From positions 581,001 to 645,000 of the forward strand of contig JAJTWR010000359.1 of NCBI GenBank assembly GCA_021613335.1: a stretch of DNA of 64,000 bases. Reading direction: 5' to 3'. A program made the position numbers and the translations under genes. Within the stretch, counting starts at the first letter, position 1, and each line of letters opens with the position of its first letter. This document shows, piece by piece, positions 41,375-64,000 of this stretch. The notes under the pieces were generated by a model, which saw only the letters and a program-made list of their open reading frames with translations, was not told the DNA's origin and ran no database searches. Source of the stretch: Whitmania pigra. Lineage: Eukaryota; Annelida; Clitellata; Hirudinida; Haemopidae.

Positions 41375-43686
41375 CATCAATTATACTACTCTGAATTCAT
41401 TCCACATTTTTTATGTGAAATGGATCGTGCTGAATTGGTAAATTCTGGAGCAAAACCAAATAGATTTTATCATCCTAATTTCATGGCCAAATTTTGTAAG
41501 AACTGTGTGCCAACTGTGCCATTTTGGACAAACTTGATGCAGGGTTAGTATATTGAATGTTATACGACAACCACAAATGTAACATAATATAATATTTAAG
41601 GAGACCTTGGGCGACATGGAACTGGTAAACCATACCAGAGTTTATCCGAAATATATAATCGCCACAGAAGTAGTTCCAATCAGGTTTTTGACTAGAATGT
41701 TTCTAACTGAGTTATAACTTGTTAGTAATTATATAATAATTATAATGAAGACCTACACAAAAGACAATAGAACCCAAGGCCTCATGGAAAAAAGCCAATG
41801 GATCCTCAAGAATAACAGGAACTTGGTGATCCATTCAAGACTGGATGATTTTATAATAAATTACAGAGACTTAAACAGAGGGCTCCTTGATAGATTTTGT
41901 GAAACTTCAGGCCTGGAGCCCAGCACAGTAAAGCTAAGAGGTATTTTTCTTAATTCAATGATTATAACACATTTATGTTTATGACAGGCATGTGTAAAAG
42001 CCATTGGAAAAATTGCCAAAGAAGTTTGCAGAGGCAGGAAAAATAAGAGCTCCAAATCCATTTATGTAAATGATATTATATCTCCAATGGATTTTGAACT
42101 GGTAAGATTGATTCTTGAAATAATTTAGTGCATTATACATATTGATTATTGCATACAGTCTAAGACAGAGGATGATGATGACATTGTTATTGCTGATGAT
42201 TGTCCTGAACCTAAGAAGAAGGTGATATCTCTAGCAGTTACAGATAATTAATTTATAAAATAATCCCATCATTAATTTTGGTTTCAACAGAAAATGAATC
42301 TCACCAGGCAAGAGACATTCTTGACAGAACTTAATGTGCAGGAAAAGGCAAGCATTTTTATTTACTAAAATTTAGCTTATGTAATGATACATGTGTTAGA
42401 GGGTCGGTGATGGTAATGATCATGATGTGGGGTGTTCGGAACCTAGTCCGCACTGCCAGGGAGCATTCTTGATATTGGTTCTATATATTCAGTAGCAGGA
42501 TAATTGCATTGTTGGTTTGGTTACATAAGGCATTGAAAATGTCTAAATAAATATTTTAGTATGAATCACAATCATGTTGCATTTCTTCCTTGCCAAATGT
42601 TTTTCAATTTTGTTATCAACTTCAGGACATGTTACAAAATGATGAGACAATCAAGATGAATGCAAAAGAAGCAAATGTGAACCAAGTGATATTTTAACAT
42701 TTTAAAATTAAAAGTCATGGAAAGCAATCAGTTAATTTCCATGTTTCAGGCATCTGATATACAGCCAGTCACATATGGAGTTGTGCAGTTGGTGGCAAGT
42801 GGAAGAAGGGTAAGTGCCAAACTGCTGTAGTTTAAAATGAAAAACAGATGCAACTACAAACCAAAAATATACTTTGTGAGAATGCTATTGCTAAACAAAA
42901 TTTTTCTAGGCTTCAAGGACCAGCCCCAGAATGACCGACAAACCATTCATCGACAAGAAAAAATATCACCACATTCTGGCAAGCCGGAGAAAATGGTTCA
43001 CCTCTGAGCATATCAACATGGCCATGTATTACATGGCCAACAAGTTTGAACACATTGACGGTTTTTTTGATTCTGAAATTATAAGTTGTGTAAGGCGCAA
43101 TTCGTCCATTGAATACCCAACATCAAAATTTGTGCAGATAATCAATGTGAAAAAATCTCACTGGATTACAATAAGTAATTTAAGGTGCAGCGACAGCCAC
43201 ATTGATGTGTACGACAGTATGAGAAGTTCATACCAAGACCGAGACAAATTTCTGATGTGGTATTTGGGACGCTCATTTTGCACTAAGTCTTTAACGCTAT
43301 TACAACATGACGTTCAACAGCAATCAAATGCCTATGACTGTGGACCCTATGCAATTGCTTTTGCTTTAACACTATGTCTTGGTATAGATCCCAGCATGTG
43401 CAGTTACGATGAAGAAGGACTGAGAAGTGGTATCAGACAGATCTTCGCCAGTGAGGAACTTATCCCGTTACAATCTGGTCACAGGAGATCAGGGTTGCCA
43501 AGGACAATTGATGTAGAAATTTATTGCATCTGTCAAGTGGCTTACCAGGGGGATGGCACTGCGAACATGGTAGATTGTGATATGTGTGGGAGGTGGTACC
43601 ATGATGATTATGTACAAGCACCCAAGAGTTCGCTGAGGCAGACGTGGCATTGTCATGATTGTATTAGTAATAATATTATTTTATGA
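41375..43686 (+). CDS. Ulp1-type cysteine protease with C-terminal PHD-like finger (transposon-related)
   Basis: Predicted C48-family (SUMO-protease-like) enzyme. Exons: 41375-41543, 41601-41683, 41751-41940, ~41991-42102, 42159-42221, 42291-42347, ~42627-42680, ~42751-42810 and 42910-43686; a 5' exon around 41200-41290 (CAQC...CREC) is possible. The large last exon has the catalytic series KSHWITISNL (His), DVYDS (Asp), QQQSNAYDCGPYAIAFA (Gln and Cys). It is followed by a PHD-like finger CIC...CDMC..WYH...WHCHDC in which Tyr replaces the Cys expected after the His. Upstream, DDDDDIVIADD looks like a SUMO-interacting motif. The segments KFCKNCVPTVPFWTNLM and NRTQGLMEKSQWILKNN resemble parts of transposase-related animal proteins. 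One intron (42348) has a GC donor (AG|GCAAGC). The junction 41940/41991 is out of phase with normal splice sites, so that part may be wrong or damaged. Function beyond the protease fold is unknown. Confidence 0.78.
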
Positions 43687-44599
43687 TGATTAATTCTATT
43701 CTTGTGATAAATGTTTTTGTTGTCAGTGCTAATGCAGGTTTGCTCATCTCTCTGACTGCAATCCAAAAAGATAAGTTTGCAATAAATATTTTGTTGTTGT
43801 TAATGCCCAATGATTCAATTGATTTTTTTTCTAGAAACAACTTAGTAACCTGACATCTGAAGACTTTGAATTTTATGTTACTCAATATATTTAGAAAGTT
43901 GTTATGCAAACGACCCCAAACAATGATTCTCTCTTAAAGATTTCCTATTGGAAGGATTAATTAAAATGATTAGTCTACAACTTTATTTGCAACTTGACAC
44001 TTGTCAAACTAATTTTACCAGTAACCGAATAATATTAAACAACTCTACTTCCTATCCAGGATAAAGTTCCTCACACTAATTAGGTGTCTCTGGACACGAG
44101 TTTTCAATGACCTTTTACAATCGTCGAGAAGGTTAGATAAACGTTTAAAACCAGATATATATAATATTAACTGTATGATAACGTAAATTACAAATAATTT
44201 TTGCAGAAATCTATTTCAAGAGTCATGTGGAACAATATGATCTGGTCATCTCCAAGCTCTCTAAATTAACTGCGATTTTCATGAGATTTAACAATGACAA
44301 TAAATAGTTTACATGTTGCCATCACAATTGTATTCGTCACGATACACAATAAAAGTTGTTGATAATTTTCTCGAGATTATTTGTAGAGTTCGAGTTGCGT
44401 GGTTTTTCCGGACCGTGTTTATTTTGAAAGTTTGGTTTATTAGAAAGTAGCGATGGTTCTGGGTGTGCAATAATGTTATAAATATTTAGACTTACGTATT
44501 TTTACACAAATAAATTATTATTTACATAAATTTAAATACTGAAGCTTAATGTTTTATTTCTGTACTTTTATTTATGTTTTTTCAAATAATTTATAAAAA
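43687..44599. other. Gap between the Ulp1-PHD gene and the right hAT end
   Basis: AT-rich, no supported gene. ATGGTTCTGGGT near 44453-44464 could be a tiny first exon of the ZMAT2 parent gene (it keeps phase with 45658), but the donor would be weak. Confidence 0.35.
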
Positions 44600-44624
44600 C
44601 AAAGTCTTCTGTTGATTGAGATAT

Positions 44625-44935
44625 GAACATTTTTAAAAAGCATTTGTAACGTAGTTTCCAAATATTATAATTTGAATCTTCGCATTAAGAAATAAATGTG
44701 AGTGTCTGCTAACTTCAGCCACGTTAGAGACTAGGCTTTTACCATGATATAAGTGTCTGCTGGCGGAAGACAAGTCTAACAAAGAGATGGCAGCGGTTGT
44801 TCTCAAGCCCTACTAACTATTTTAATTTTTGTAAATATTAATAAAATGGAAATAATTTAATGTTCCTTGGGCGGCCCGGAACTATTTTACCCAGGGACCT
44901 GTACAGGTCCGCTGCTCGGGGGATGGGGACCACTG
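44625..44935 (+). mobile_element. Deleted hAT copy with outward-facing right end
   Basis: The right end, reversed, reads CAGTGGTCCCCATCC...GCAGCGGACC, homologous to the terminus at 38341 and in inverted orientation. Positions 44640-44800 match 39345-39540 inverted. The transposase part is missing, so the copy jumps from 5' leader to 3' end. The octamer outside (GTTTAAAG) does not match the one outside 38341 (CTTTGTGG). Confidence 0.7.
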
Positions 44936-45657
44936 GTTTAAAGTGTTAAATTTCTCATTCTCGCGTTTAATTTATTTCCTTAGTTATTTCCTAGCATGTT
45001 AATATCATAAAATGTTACCAATTTAAGTTGATTAACATTTTTTTCTAAGCCTTTGAAGGACCTACGTGAATAGATTCTTTTGTTAGCTGTATTAACTAGA
45101 GCAATAAAAAAATGTTGAAAAATGATGTTTTTTCTATGTAAAAATAAAATTTAAATAAATTTTTTTAACTGGAAATAGTTCTTTAATGAAATAACAAATA
45201 GTTTAGCCATAGTTAAATATATTTGAGACATTCTCTCGATGTGATATTATCGCTTCTGTTTACATTTACTTCGAAGATGTCATATCAAGTAAATATGCTT
45301 TAATAACAAATTGCCAATCTTTATGATCGAAGCATAAAGTAACGGAGGAAACGTAAAACCCGATATTTTAAAAATATGAATTTGGTCACTTTAAGATTGT
45401 AGCCCATATAAGTTTGGTATTAACATCATAATGTGAAAGCTTAATGACTATTTTGTGAGACTGCTTAGAATATATTACAGATAAAAGCTTAAAGGATGAT
45501 ATCATAATTAGTTTGCTTGTTTTAATAAAAGCAATAAAAGTTGGTCAAAAAGATGTATACATATAACATAAGAAATACCTTTAGTAGTAGAAAAATACCA
45601 TTGAAGTCATTCATTCTTAATATGGTATTTGATTAATTTTGTGAAATTTCTCTTTAG

Positions 45658-46939
45658 AGTCGACCAGATGACCATAGGAGAAAATGGGATTTGGATGAAT
45701 ACAGCAGACTGGCAAAAGAGAGATACAAAGATGATGATGATGATGATGAGGAGGAGGAAGATAAATTAGACAGAAGACCTGGTTCGCCTGTAAAGCGGGA
45801 GATGCTGAAACCTCGTGACTACAAAGTGAATTTTTGATGATTCATGTTGCTTTTATAAAAGTGCAGTCATTGACATAGTGATTATTAATACTATTTAAAT
45901 TAATTCAGGTTGATTTAGATTCAAGACTAGGAAAGTCTCAAGTAATTACAAAAACAACTCCTGCTTCACAACTCGGAGGGTGCGAATGTGTTGTTTTGTC
46001 CACTTTTTAATTGTCGTTTGAGTGTTGTGGCTCTTCTTACCAGTTCAAATATGAAAACATTTTAAAATCCACTCCAAAGTCTTAAATGTAATCTTGTTCA
46101 TAAATGATTGCCTAAAATTTAAATTTTTTTTATTTATAAGGACTTTCTTTGATTTTCTTGATATTTATGGTGATTTTTGCTTAGAATCCATTTTTTAAAC
46201 TGAAGATATTGAACAAAAAAACAAGTTTGCAATTCAAATTCATAAAACATTTTATAATTTCAGATATTACTGCAATGTTTGTGACTGCATTGTAAAAGAC
46301 AGTATCAACTTTCTTGACCACATTAATGGAAAAAAACGTAAATGGTTTACTTAAATTTAAATTTCAAGCCGTTTATTGAACTTGTTGATTCGTTCAAGAT
46401 CAGAGGAACTTGGGTATGTCGATGAAAGTTGAGCGATCGACGCTGGAACAAGTGAAGAAAAGATTTGAAATGAACAAAAAGAAAAAAGAGGAACAGGCCA
46501 AAACTTATTCTCTTGAGGAGAGAGTCAAGGAACTTCGCGAGGAGGTCGGCTTTCGATGATTTTAATAATAATAATAATAATAATAAATTTTAACGTTTAT
46601 CCGATCAAAAGTTATGCTGATTTGCAATTTCAACATTTCTTAATTAAGAATTAATTGCAATTAGTCTGCAATTGTTTAATTTAGTTCTAAATGTTTCACC
46701 ATCCAAAATATTTTCATTTTTGAATGCTGCTTGTTGCTCATCATATCAGCACTTTTAGCAATTTCTTGTTTAGAATAATATAAAATGTTTTCAATCAGGA
46801 AGAGAAGCAGAAAGCTTACAGGAAAGAAAGAAGGTTGGAAAAGAAGAGAAAGGCACCTTCTGATGAAGAACAAGACAGGAACGATGAAGTCTCCAATCTC
46901 ATGGGTTTCGCTTCGTTTGGTTCGAGCAAAAAGAAGTGA
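45658..46939 (+). CDS. ZMAT2: ZMAT2/Snu23 homologue, intron-bearing copy, 5' exon not resolved
   Basis: Spliceosomal U1-type zinc-finger protein, component of the U4/U6.U5 tri-snRNP and B complex. Exons in phase: 45658-45825, 45909-45979, 46264-46337, 46399-46544 and 46799-46939. It has [36 protein letters not shown], the finger [20 protein letters not shown] followed by [19 protein letters not shown], the helix [19 protein letters not shown] and the end [13 protein letters not shown]. It is closer to human ZMAT2 than the copy at 37021. A GAT/GAG run encodes an Asp/Glu tract absent from that copy. The first exon with the start codon lies upstream; a candidate is at 44453. A likely poly(A) signal is at 47371. 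Confidence 0.92.
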
Positions 46940-46990
46940 ATCGTGTGTTTAGATGTGAGGGATTGAATGCTACTCTACCGCTAAATTATA

Positions 46991-47097
46991 TTATTGGTTT
47001 TTTATTTTATTATTGGTTTTTTATTTTATTATTAGTTTGTTATTTTACTATTGGTTTATTATTTTACTATTGGTTTATTATTTTATTATTGGTTTGA
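46991..47097. repeat. ~20-bp minisatellite in the ZMAT2 3' region
   Basis: Five to six copies of a unit like ATTGGTTTATTATTTTACT just downstream of the ZMAT2 stop, probably transcribed in its 3' UTR. Confidence 0.85.
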
Positions 47098-47370
47098 CTT
47101 TATCATATTTGTTTTCAGATTTATCATTACATTAAAAAAAATCAAAACAAGCTCCAAATTTTCAAATATTGAAAAATAGTCTTAAGTGGTTCTTGAAAAA
47201 TTAGTAACTACAATGTTTCTCAGACTACATAAGGAATTTCTGCTAAGTTTAAAATATTTTCTCACCTATGATGAAATTATCTTCTGGAAATTTTGAACTT
47301 TGTACCTTCCTGGATTTACAAAGCTAGAAATGATAAATTGATTGCCATGTGACATGTACAACCAACAAGG

Positions 47371-47376
47371 AATAAA
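47371..47376 (+). terminator. Candidate poly(A) signal of ZMAT2
   Basis: AATAAA 432 bp after the stop; the first clear one in a sequence otherwise rich in T. Confidence 0.45.
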
Positions 47377-47399
47377 AATATTCAATGGAAGTAAAGACA

Positions 47400-50300
47400 T
47401 TGTTGTCTTTGTATAGTGCAATGTAGTTGTTAGTCATCTTTATTTGTGGTCAATTAATCTATTAATATATTATAATTTATGAACTTTTATGTAATAATAA
47501 ATGTAATTAAATAAAAAAAGCATTTGTCTGCTTTTGCAGAATTGGCATAATATCTAAAAAGCAAAACGACCATATAACACATGAAGTGACTTGTGAAAGC
47601 GGGTTTCAGAGAAGGCTCGGATGCTAGCTATCATTGGCTAATCACCAATTTCTAGTTTTGCTAGATACCGGTGTAAAATTAATTCCTCTGAAATAGAATG
47701 CCTTGTCTGGACCTGGCATCAGTCTTGTCTCAGATCACATAACGAGTTTAAGAATTCGTTATAAAATCTAATTCGTTAATCGTATATCCTATTTGTTACG
47801 TGGTCTAGGATTCATTTCCTCCTATTACACAATGAATCATCATCGTCATTATCGCCACCATTTCTTGAACTACTAGTTTAAATTATTATTATTATTAATC
47901 ATTCTTAATGTTTGAAACGATTATTTTTCTGGAATCTTTCCGAAGTAACGCTTTTAGTTGCCATGCTAGTAATTAACTAATTACATGTAACCTGAAAATT
48001 AGTGAAGTTTTATAACCAGAAAAGACCATCCATTTGCCTGAATAACAACCTGTCGTAGTCAATAAACGAAAAGTAACAACATAATTTCATGAGCTTCAAA
48101 ATGCCATCTGATCTGAGGGTATGGCTCCATACAATCGGCTTGGACAAATTGGGGCAAAGTAGGATACAAATAATGTTAAATTTCTTGATGACATAACGTA
48201 AGAAACATTTCAATTCATTTATTTTGCTGTTAATTCGCTTTTATTTTGTCTTTCTATCTTTCTTGGAGAAATTTTTAAAAATATCTTTCTAATGTAATAT
48301 TTGTTAGGAATCATGCAGTTGTTTACTTTGTGACAACTAAACCATGGTTTTATTGTAATTAATAATAATAAATTAAATATTACTTCGTATTTTTAAATCA
48401 TCAGATGTTCTGAAGATGGCTGGCTAGTAAAACCCTGAATGAAAATAAATTTGAAAATGGAATTTCGTTTAAAGTGTTGATTGAGTGTTGTTGTAATATG
48501 GTGGGAAATTTAACAAAATATTCAGAAAGAATGAGAAAATTAAAATTAAAAGATTTTACATAGTTAAAATAAAATATGTTTAAATAGAGACTATTAAACT
48601 GCACTAAACGTTAAAACCGTGGAAGATTATTTGAATTAAGAAAAATGTACTTGTATTTCACTAATTGATAAAAAAAATAAATGAAATAAACAGATAATCA
48701 GAATATCAGATCATCAAGGAAAAAAGCTTTAAACCAAGTCGACTTTGTCAAAGGTTCAATTCTTGCGTGTACATGTGTACAAGTTGAAAGTTTCAATAGA
48801 AGAGCAGTAAATTTTAAAAGTTATTTTTTTCTTAAACATTTTTTAATGGCAACCCTGTAGCTTAAAAGTGAAGATGTGTTGGCAAAAAAAAGAAACTTTA
48901 TTTCACGCCACTGCTTCTGACTTTATTTCACCTACTGGAGAGTATCTTTGATGTTGTTTTTTAAACATTTCTTAACGGTTTCTTCACAGCAATCACACTT
49001 AACTTGACACATGTCGTGGCTGACCTTCGCTCGATAAAAATAATAAACCAATAATAATAACTCGCAAATGTCCCTGGGCAGAAACCTGCTCTCGTTTAAG
49101 AAGCAAGCCTTCCTAATCCACCGAATCATTACGATCTTTATTGGACTTGTCACGTCTGTTGGTGATAATGCTCTCAACCTGTTAACGTCGACCTCTTCTT
49201 AGGAGCATCTTATGCATCGAAACACTGCACTCGAATGCAACGATGACTTTTCCACGTTCATTTTGTGAGAAAGCGAATCCACTTGAAAGAAATCTTTCCA
49301 CTGAGAACCGATTGTCATCAGAACCTAGAAGTTTGTCTGCTCTTCGTCAACCGATGTGCTTTGTTTAGCTTTAAGTCGGAGGTCTGGCGTTTGTTCGCGT
49401 GTTAGTTAAAGGGTCCCAAAAACTGACAACTTATTTTCTGGATTATCTTGATCCATCCATCCATCTATCCATCCATCCATCTATCTAACCATTCCTCTGT
49501 TCACACTTCTCTCCCTCCCTCCATCCATCCATCACCATTACATATCCTATCTCGGTATCCATCAGGTGAAAGAATGAAGAGCAGTTAAAAAGTGGGTTCC
49601 ATTTTAAACATGGAGTGATTTATGGCTCACGAGCGTGGGGTTTTATCTGGCTATTTATCACTGCCAAGTTGTTTGGGGTTCCTCGCCTGGTTGCCCCTTG
49701 GATGACCCGTTGATCCCCCCTTTCACCAACAACCGCAGAATTTCAACAAAAGACGTAACAATATAAGAAAGAGAAATAATTACATAAATTCTATCTGATT
49801 TTATTTGTTATCGGCTGTTTAAAGTGTAGGAGTTGATTTTCGACGAATTAATATAATTATTTGTTAAACGCAAACATCGTCATTTGTTAATATTATTTTC
49901 TATTTATATTAATCATGATCGTCATCACCGCCATCATCACTGCATTATTTGCGATTACATCAACATTATTTGTTGCAGCAGTTACGTAACTACTATCGTT
50001 AAATCAAAGAGCCTTTTCAAGAGGGCTCAGAAGATGCAAGATGGATAGAAGAATGATGTAGTATTTTGTTGACAAGTTCATCATCATCATCATCGTCATG
50101 CTTAATACATTTCAAAATAATTTTCTAATGTTTTTCTGCATCCTCATTGGGCAATAAAGAGGAACATGATTGGCTGATATTGGGTCAATAACTAGAAACA
50201 AAAAAATTAAAAAGATCACTCATTGAGTCACTTGTAATTAAATGTTAAACAGTTCAAACAGGGCACTTTAATAAACACAATATTAATATTAACAACAATA

Positions 50301-50413
50301 ATAACAGTTTTATTAATAATTTAATATTAATAATATAAACATAATTATAATAACAATTGTATTGTTATTGTTGTTATTATTATTATTATTATTATTATAT
50401 ATTATTATTATTA

Positions 50414-50474
<61 letters not shown>

Positions 50475-50527
50475 TATTATTATTATTATTGTTATTGTTA
50501 TTATTAATGTTATTATTATTATTATTA

Positions 50528-50571
<44 letters not shown>

Positions 50572-50618
50572 TATTATTATTATTATTATTATATTATTAT
50601 TATTATTATTATTATTAC

Positions 50619-50667
<49 letters not shown>

Positions 50668-51233
50668 GAGGTAGTAATTACAATAATTGTAATTGTGCAT
50701 TGCTTTTGTAGTGATTGATAGACGTATACTGAATTCGCATGAAATTCAGTGGTCGGTGGGCGTTATCAATGGTACGATAAATTATTAATGAGCTCCAAGA
50801 ATAGCCAATAGGAAGTCGACATCTGATTGATCACTAATTGTGATTATTATAATGAAAATATGAAATCAATTGGAAGTTAATTTTATTTCTTGAATTAATT
50901 AATTAATAAGTAGGTCACACTAATACGTTTTTTTGCTTAAAATTGTAATTTAAGATCATCAAAATAGATAAAAATATCTGCTACAAAATGAAATTTACGA
51001 ATAGCATATCATTTTAACAACAATCCAATTGGATGAGCCAAGCAAAGGAATCTTACATCAATTATACGAACATGGGTTCATATGGGACCTCTAACAGACA
51101 AGGAGAGATGTTGAATTGGTGAGGGTGATGATGATGATGATGGTGAGAGAGATGGTGATGATGGTGATGATAGTGTCCCTTATAAACAACACTGACTTGA
51201 GACGAGAGTCCGACTTATGAAACTGATTTAAAC
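47400..51233. other. Long gene-poor region upstream of HNF4
   Basis: No exon with recognisable protein similarity on either strand. It contains an ATCC microsatellite near 49451-49535, a CATCAT run near 50080, the TTA tract listed separately and a GATGGT run near 51125-51170. The last kilobase should include the HNF4 promoter and 5' UTR. Confidence 0.55.
50371..50668. repeat. (TTA)n tract upstream of HNF4
   Basis: About 300 bases of ATT/TTA triplets with occasional TAT slips and GTT units, 570 bp upstream of the HNF4 start codon. Confidence 0.97.
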
Positions 51234-62412
<11,179 letters not shown>

Positions 62413-62574
62413 CCTTCCAGACTTCTTAACCTTTAACCCCGTCCACATGAGTTCATGACATTTGTTCCTTGTAATGTTTCTCGATTTGTAAGATATGTTT
62501 TTGTATTTTTTTTTATTATTTCGAAATAATTTTTCTTTCACGAAGCTCTGATGCTGATTATGACGACGATGATT

Positions 62575-62606
<32 letters not shown>

Positions 62607-62680
62607 AATGATGATGATAATGACGATGACAATGATGGATCTTTTTAAAAATTTTTTGTTTTCTGGTATGCAGTTCATCA

Positions 62681-62686
62681 AATAAA
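62681..62686 (+). terminator. Poly(A) signal of HNF4
   Basis: AATAAA 269 bp after the stop codon, the first one downstream; a (GAT)n run at 62560-62635 precedes it in the 3' UTR. Confidence 0.6.
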
Positions 62687-62689
62687 ATT

Positions 62690-63940
62690 TTATAACATCG
62701 AGTTTACTGTGTTTACATAAATTGAAAAATAAAAATATAGTTATTATAATATTGAGCAATTATTATGAAATGAGTTAATGTCATCACCTTTAAACCATCT
62801 TGTAAATAAAAAATGATTTTTTGACATTTTAAATATTCAAACACTTTTAATTCAAGCAATAACTTATAAAATGTTTTTTAAAAATTTATTAATCTTATTA
62901 TACTTCAATTTCTTAAAAATATGTTTTGGTAGTGGAGTTATAAAATGTGGACAGTTTGAATTTTCATGAAAATGTCCTAAATTCCCACAAAACGTGATTA
63001 TGAACACGTCCTAAACTCACGAACTCCAAACATTCACCAATCTTCCGCTTTGCTGCTCCAAGATCTCACTAAACCCGCTTAGAACATTATTTCATAATTT
63101 CATGTTATCATGTCATAATAATTGAATAAATAATACTAATCCCTTTTAGTTAGCTTTAATTTAAACACAAAAAGATAAAATTTATTAAAATTTTGTTTGC
63201 TTTGAATTTTTATGAATGCAAACGTTTTTCAGCATCGGATTGTAGGTTTTGTTACATTAAACACATTCTTATGGTTCGTTGGAAGAGTTGAAGTAAAACA
63301 GAACATTTCAACTCCCATAAACACGAGTGCTTGTCTCGCATCTTTTAGAGAATTCATTCACTTGCTACTTCATTCACTTATCACTAGCAAGATAATTCCG
63401 TGTAAGTAAACAAGTTAGATTTTATGTCTTTCTTCATTAATACATAAAATTATAGTGAAATTATGTAGCTGTTGGATCGGTGATAAGATATTAATAGTTA
63501 GGATAAGATTGTTTAAGTGACATACTAATAATAATAAGACAATAAGAATTTTAATGTTACGTTATTCTCATCGATTACAATTAATGAAATGTTTCTTTCA
63601 TTATTTAAAAATTTAAAAACAAAACATGAAATCAAGGTCATAGAACTCAAACTGATCAGTTGCAATGAGAAATTGCAAGTGGAGCTCATTTAATTCTGAA
63701 CTGATTGAAAGCAAAATGTTGGAAACTGTTTGTTAAATTGATAACGACTATAATTAATAATTAATAAACCTTTACTCGATTAGTAGTCTTCATCCTAGCA
63801 AGCTCGATTGAATACTTTCTGACAACAATAATTTGCATCTACAATTTAGTTACTAAATCGTCCAAAATTCAGCATTTTGAGGCAAAGATTGTACTAAACC
63901 ACGCAAACTCAGAAAGAGTTTCAATAATATTTATTCGTCA
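62690..63940. other. Gap downstream of HNF4
   Basis: AT-rich, no supported gene, RNA or mobile element. Confidence 0.5.
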
Positions 63941-63949
63941 GTGATGACT

Positions 63950-64000
63950 TAAAGGTCAGTTTCGACTTCCACCGTCGTCAGCACCTCATGTTGACAAAGT
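63950..64000 (-). CDS. Possible last exon of a minus-strand gene entering from the right
   Basis: From the right edge a minus-strand frame reads LCQHEVLTTVEVETDL then a stop, and an AATAAA (minus strand, near 63937) follows closely. The codon use is less AT-biased than the surroundings. Sixteen residues are too few to identify a family; this could be chance. Confidence 0.25.

Noticed and set aside
38341..44935. A single hAT transposon with an 8-bp duplication
   Set aside because: The flanking octamers CTTTGTGG and GTTTAAAG do not match, so a single clean insertion is not supported; kept only as a hypothesis.
48932..49177. An 81-codon minus-strand frame with several Cys
   Set aside because: No family resemblance, no supported splice context, and composition like the surroundings.

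Overview
The window is a piece of a nuclear genome from an AT-rich, intron-rich invertebrate animal. Evidence for an animal: split genes with GT-AG introns that encode metazoan families (HNF4, GRB2, NAB, KCC, an outer-arm-type dynein). The exon density is unlike a nematode or fly. I cannot name the phylum. Almost every gene had to be rebuilt from short exons. I joined exons by splice site plus reading phase, and five genes (GRB2, SIRT4, NAB, KCC, HNF4) close to exact multiples of three from start to stop.

Layout: 1-7.1 kb is the N-terminal part of an axonemal dynein heavy chain (minus strand, running off the left edge), with a candidate RFX X-box upstream. 9.2-10.8 kb is a GRB2-type adaptor (minus). 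11.8-15.2 kb is a transposon graveyard: a short hAT element sitting in an older hAT remnant, a retrotransposon tail and a Helitron with both ends. 15.5-20.6 kb is an MCMDC2-like gene (plus), tail to tail with SIRT4 (20.7-23.2 kb, minus), which is head to head with a compact NAB co-repressor (23.6-25.5 kb, plus). 27.0-36.6 kb is a complete 25-exon K-Cl cotransporter (minus). 37.0-37.6 kb is an intact intronless ZMAT2/Snu23 copy; its intron-bearing parent lies at 45.7-46.9 kb (plus). Between them, 38.3-44.9 kb is bounded by two outward-facing hAT ends. It contains a decayed hAT transposase, an array of ~183-bp repeats and a multi-exon gene for a Ulp1-type protease fused to a PHD-like finger. 51.2-62.4 kb is a complete HNF4 nuclear receptor gene (plus) whose introns carry huge (TTA)n and (TAA)n tracts, a tRNA-like SINE pierced by a MITE, and a dead Tc1-like element.

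The genes do not form one pathway; this is ordinary animal gene order with local pairings (a shared 408-bp promoter region for SIRT4 and NAB, crossing poly(A) signals of MCMDC2 and SIRT4). The most unusual structures are the hAT-bounded Ulp1-PHD block, the retrogene/parent pair, and the complementary trinucleotide tracts flanking HNF4 exons 2-4.
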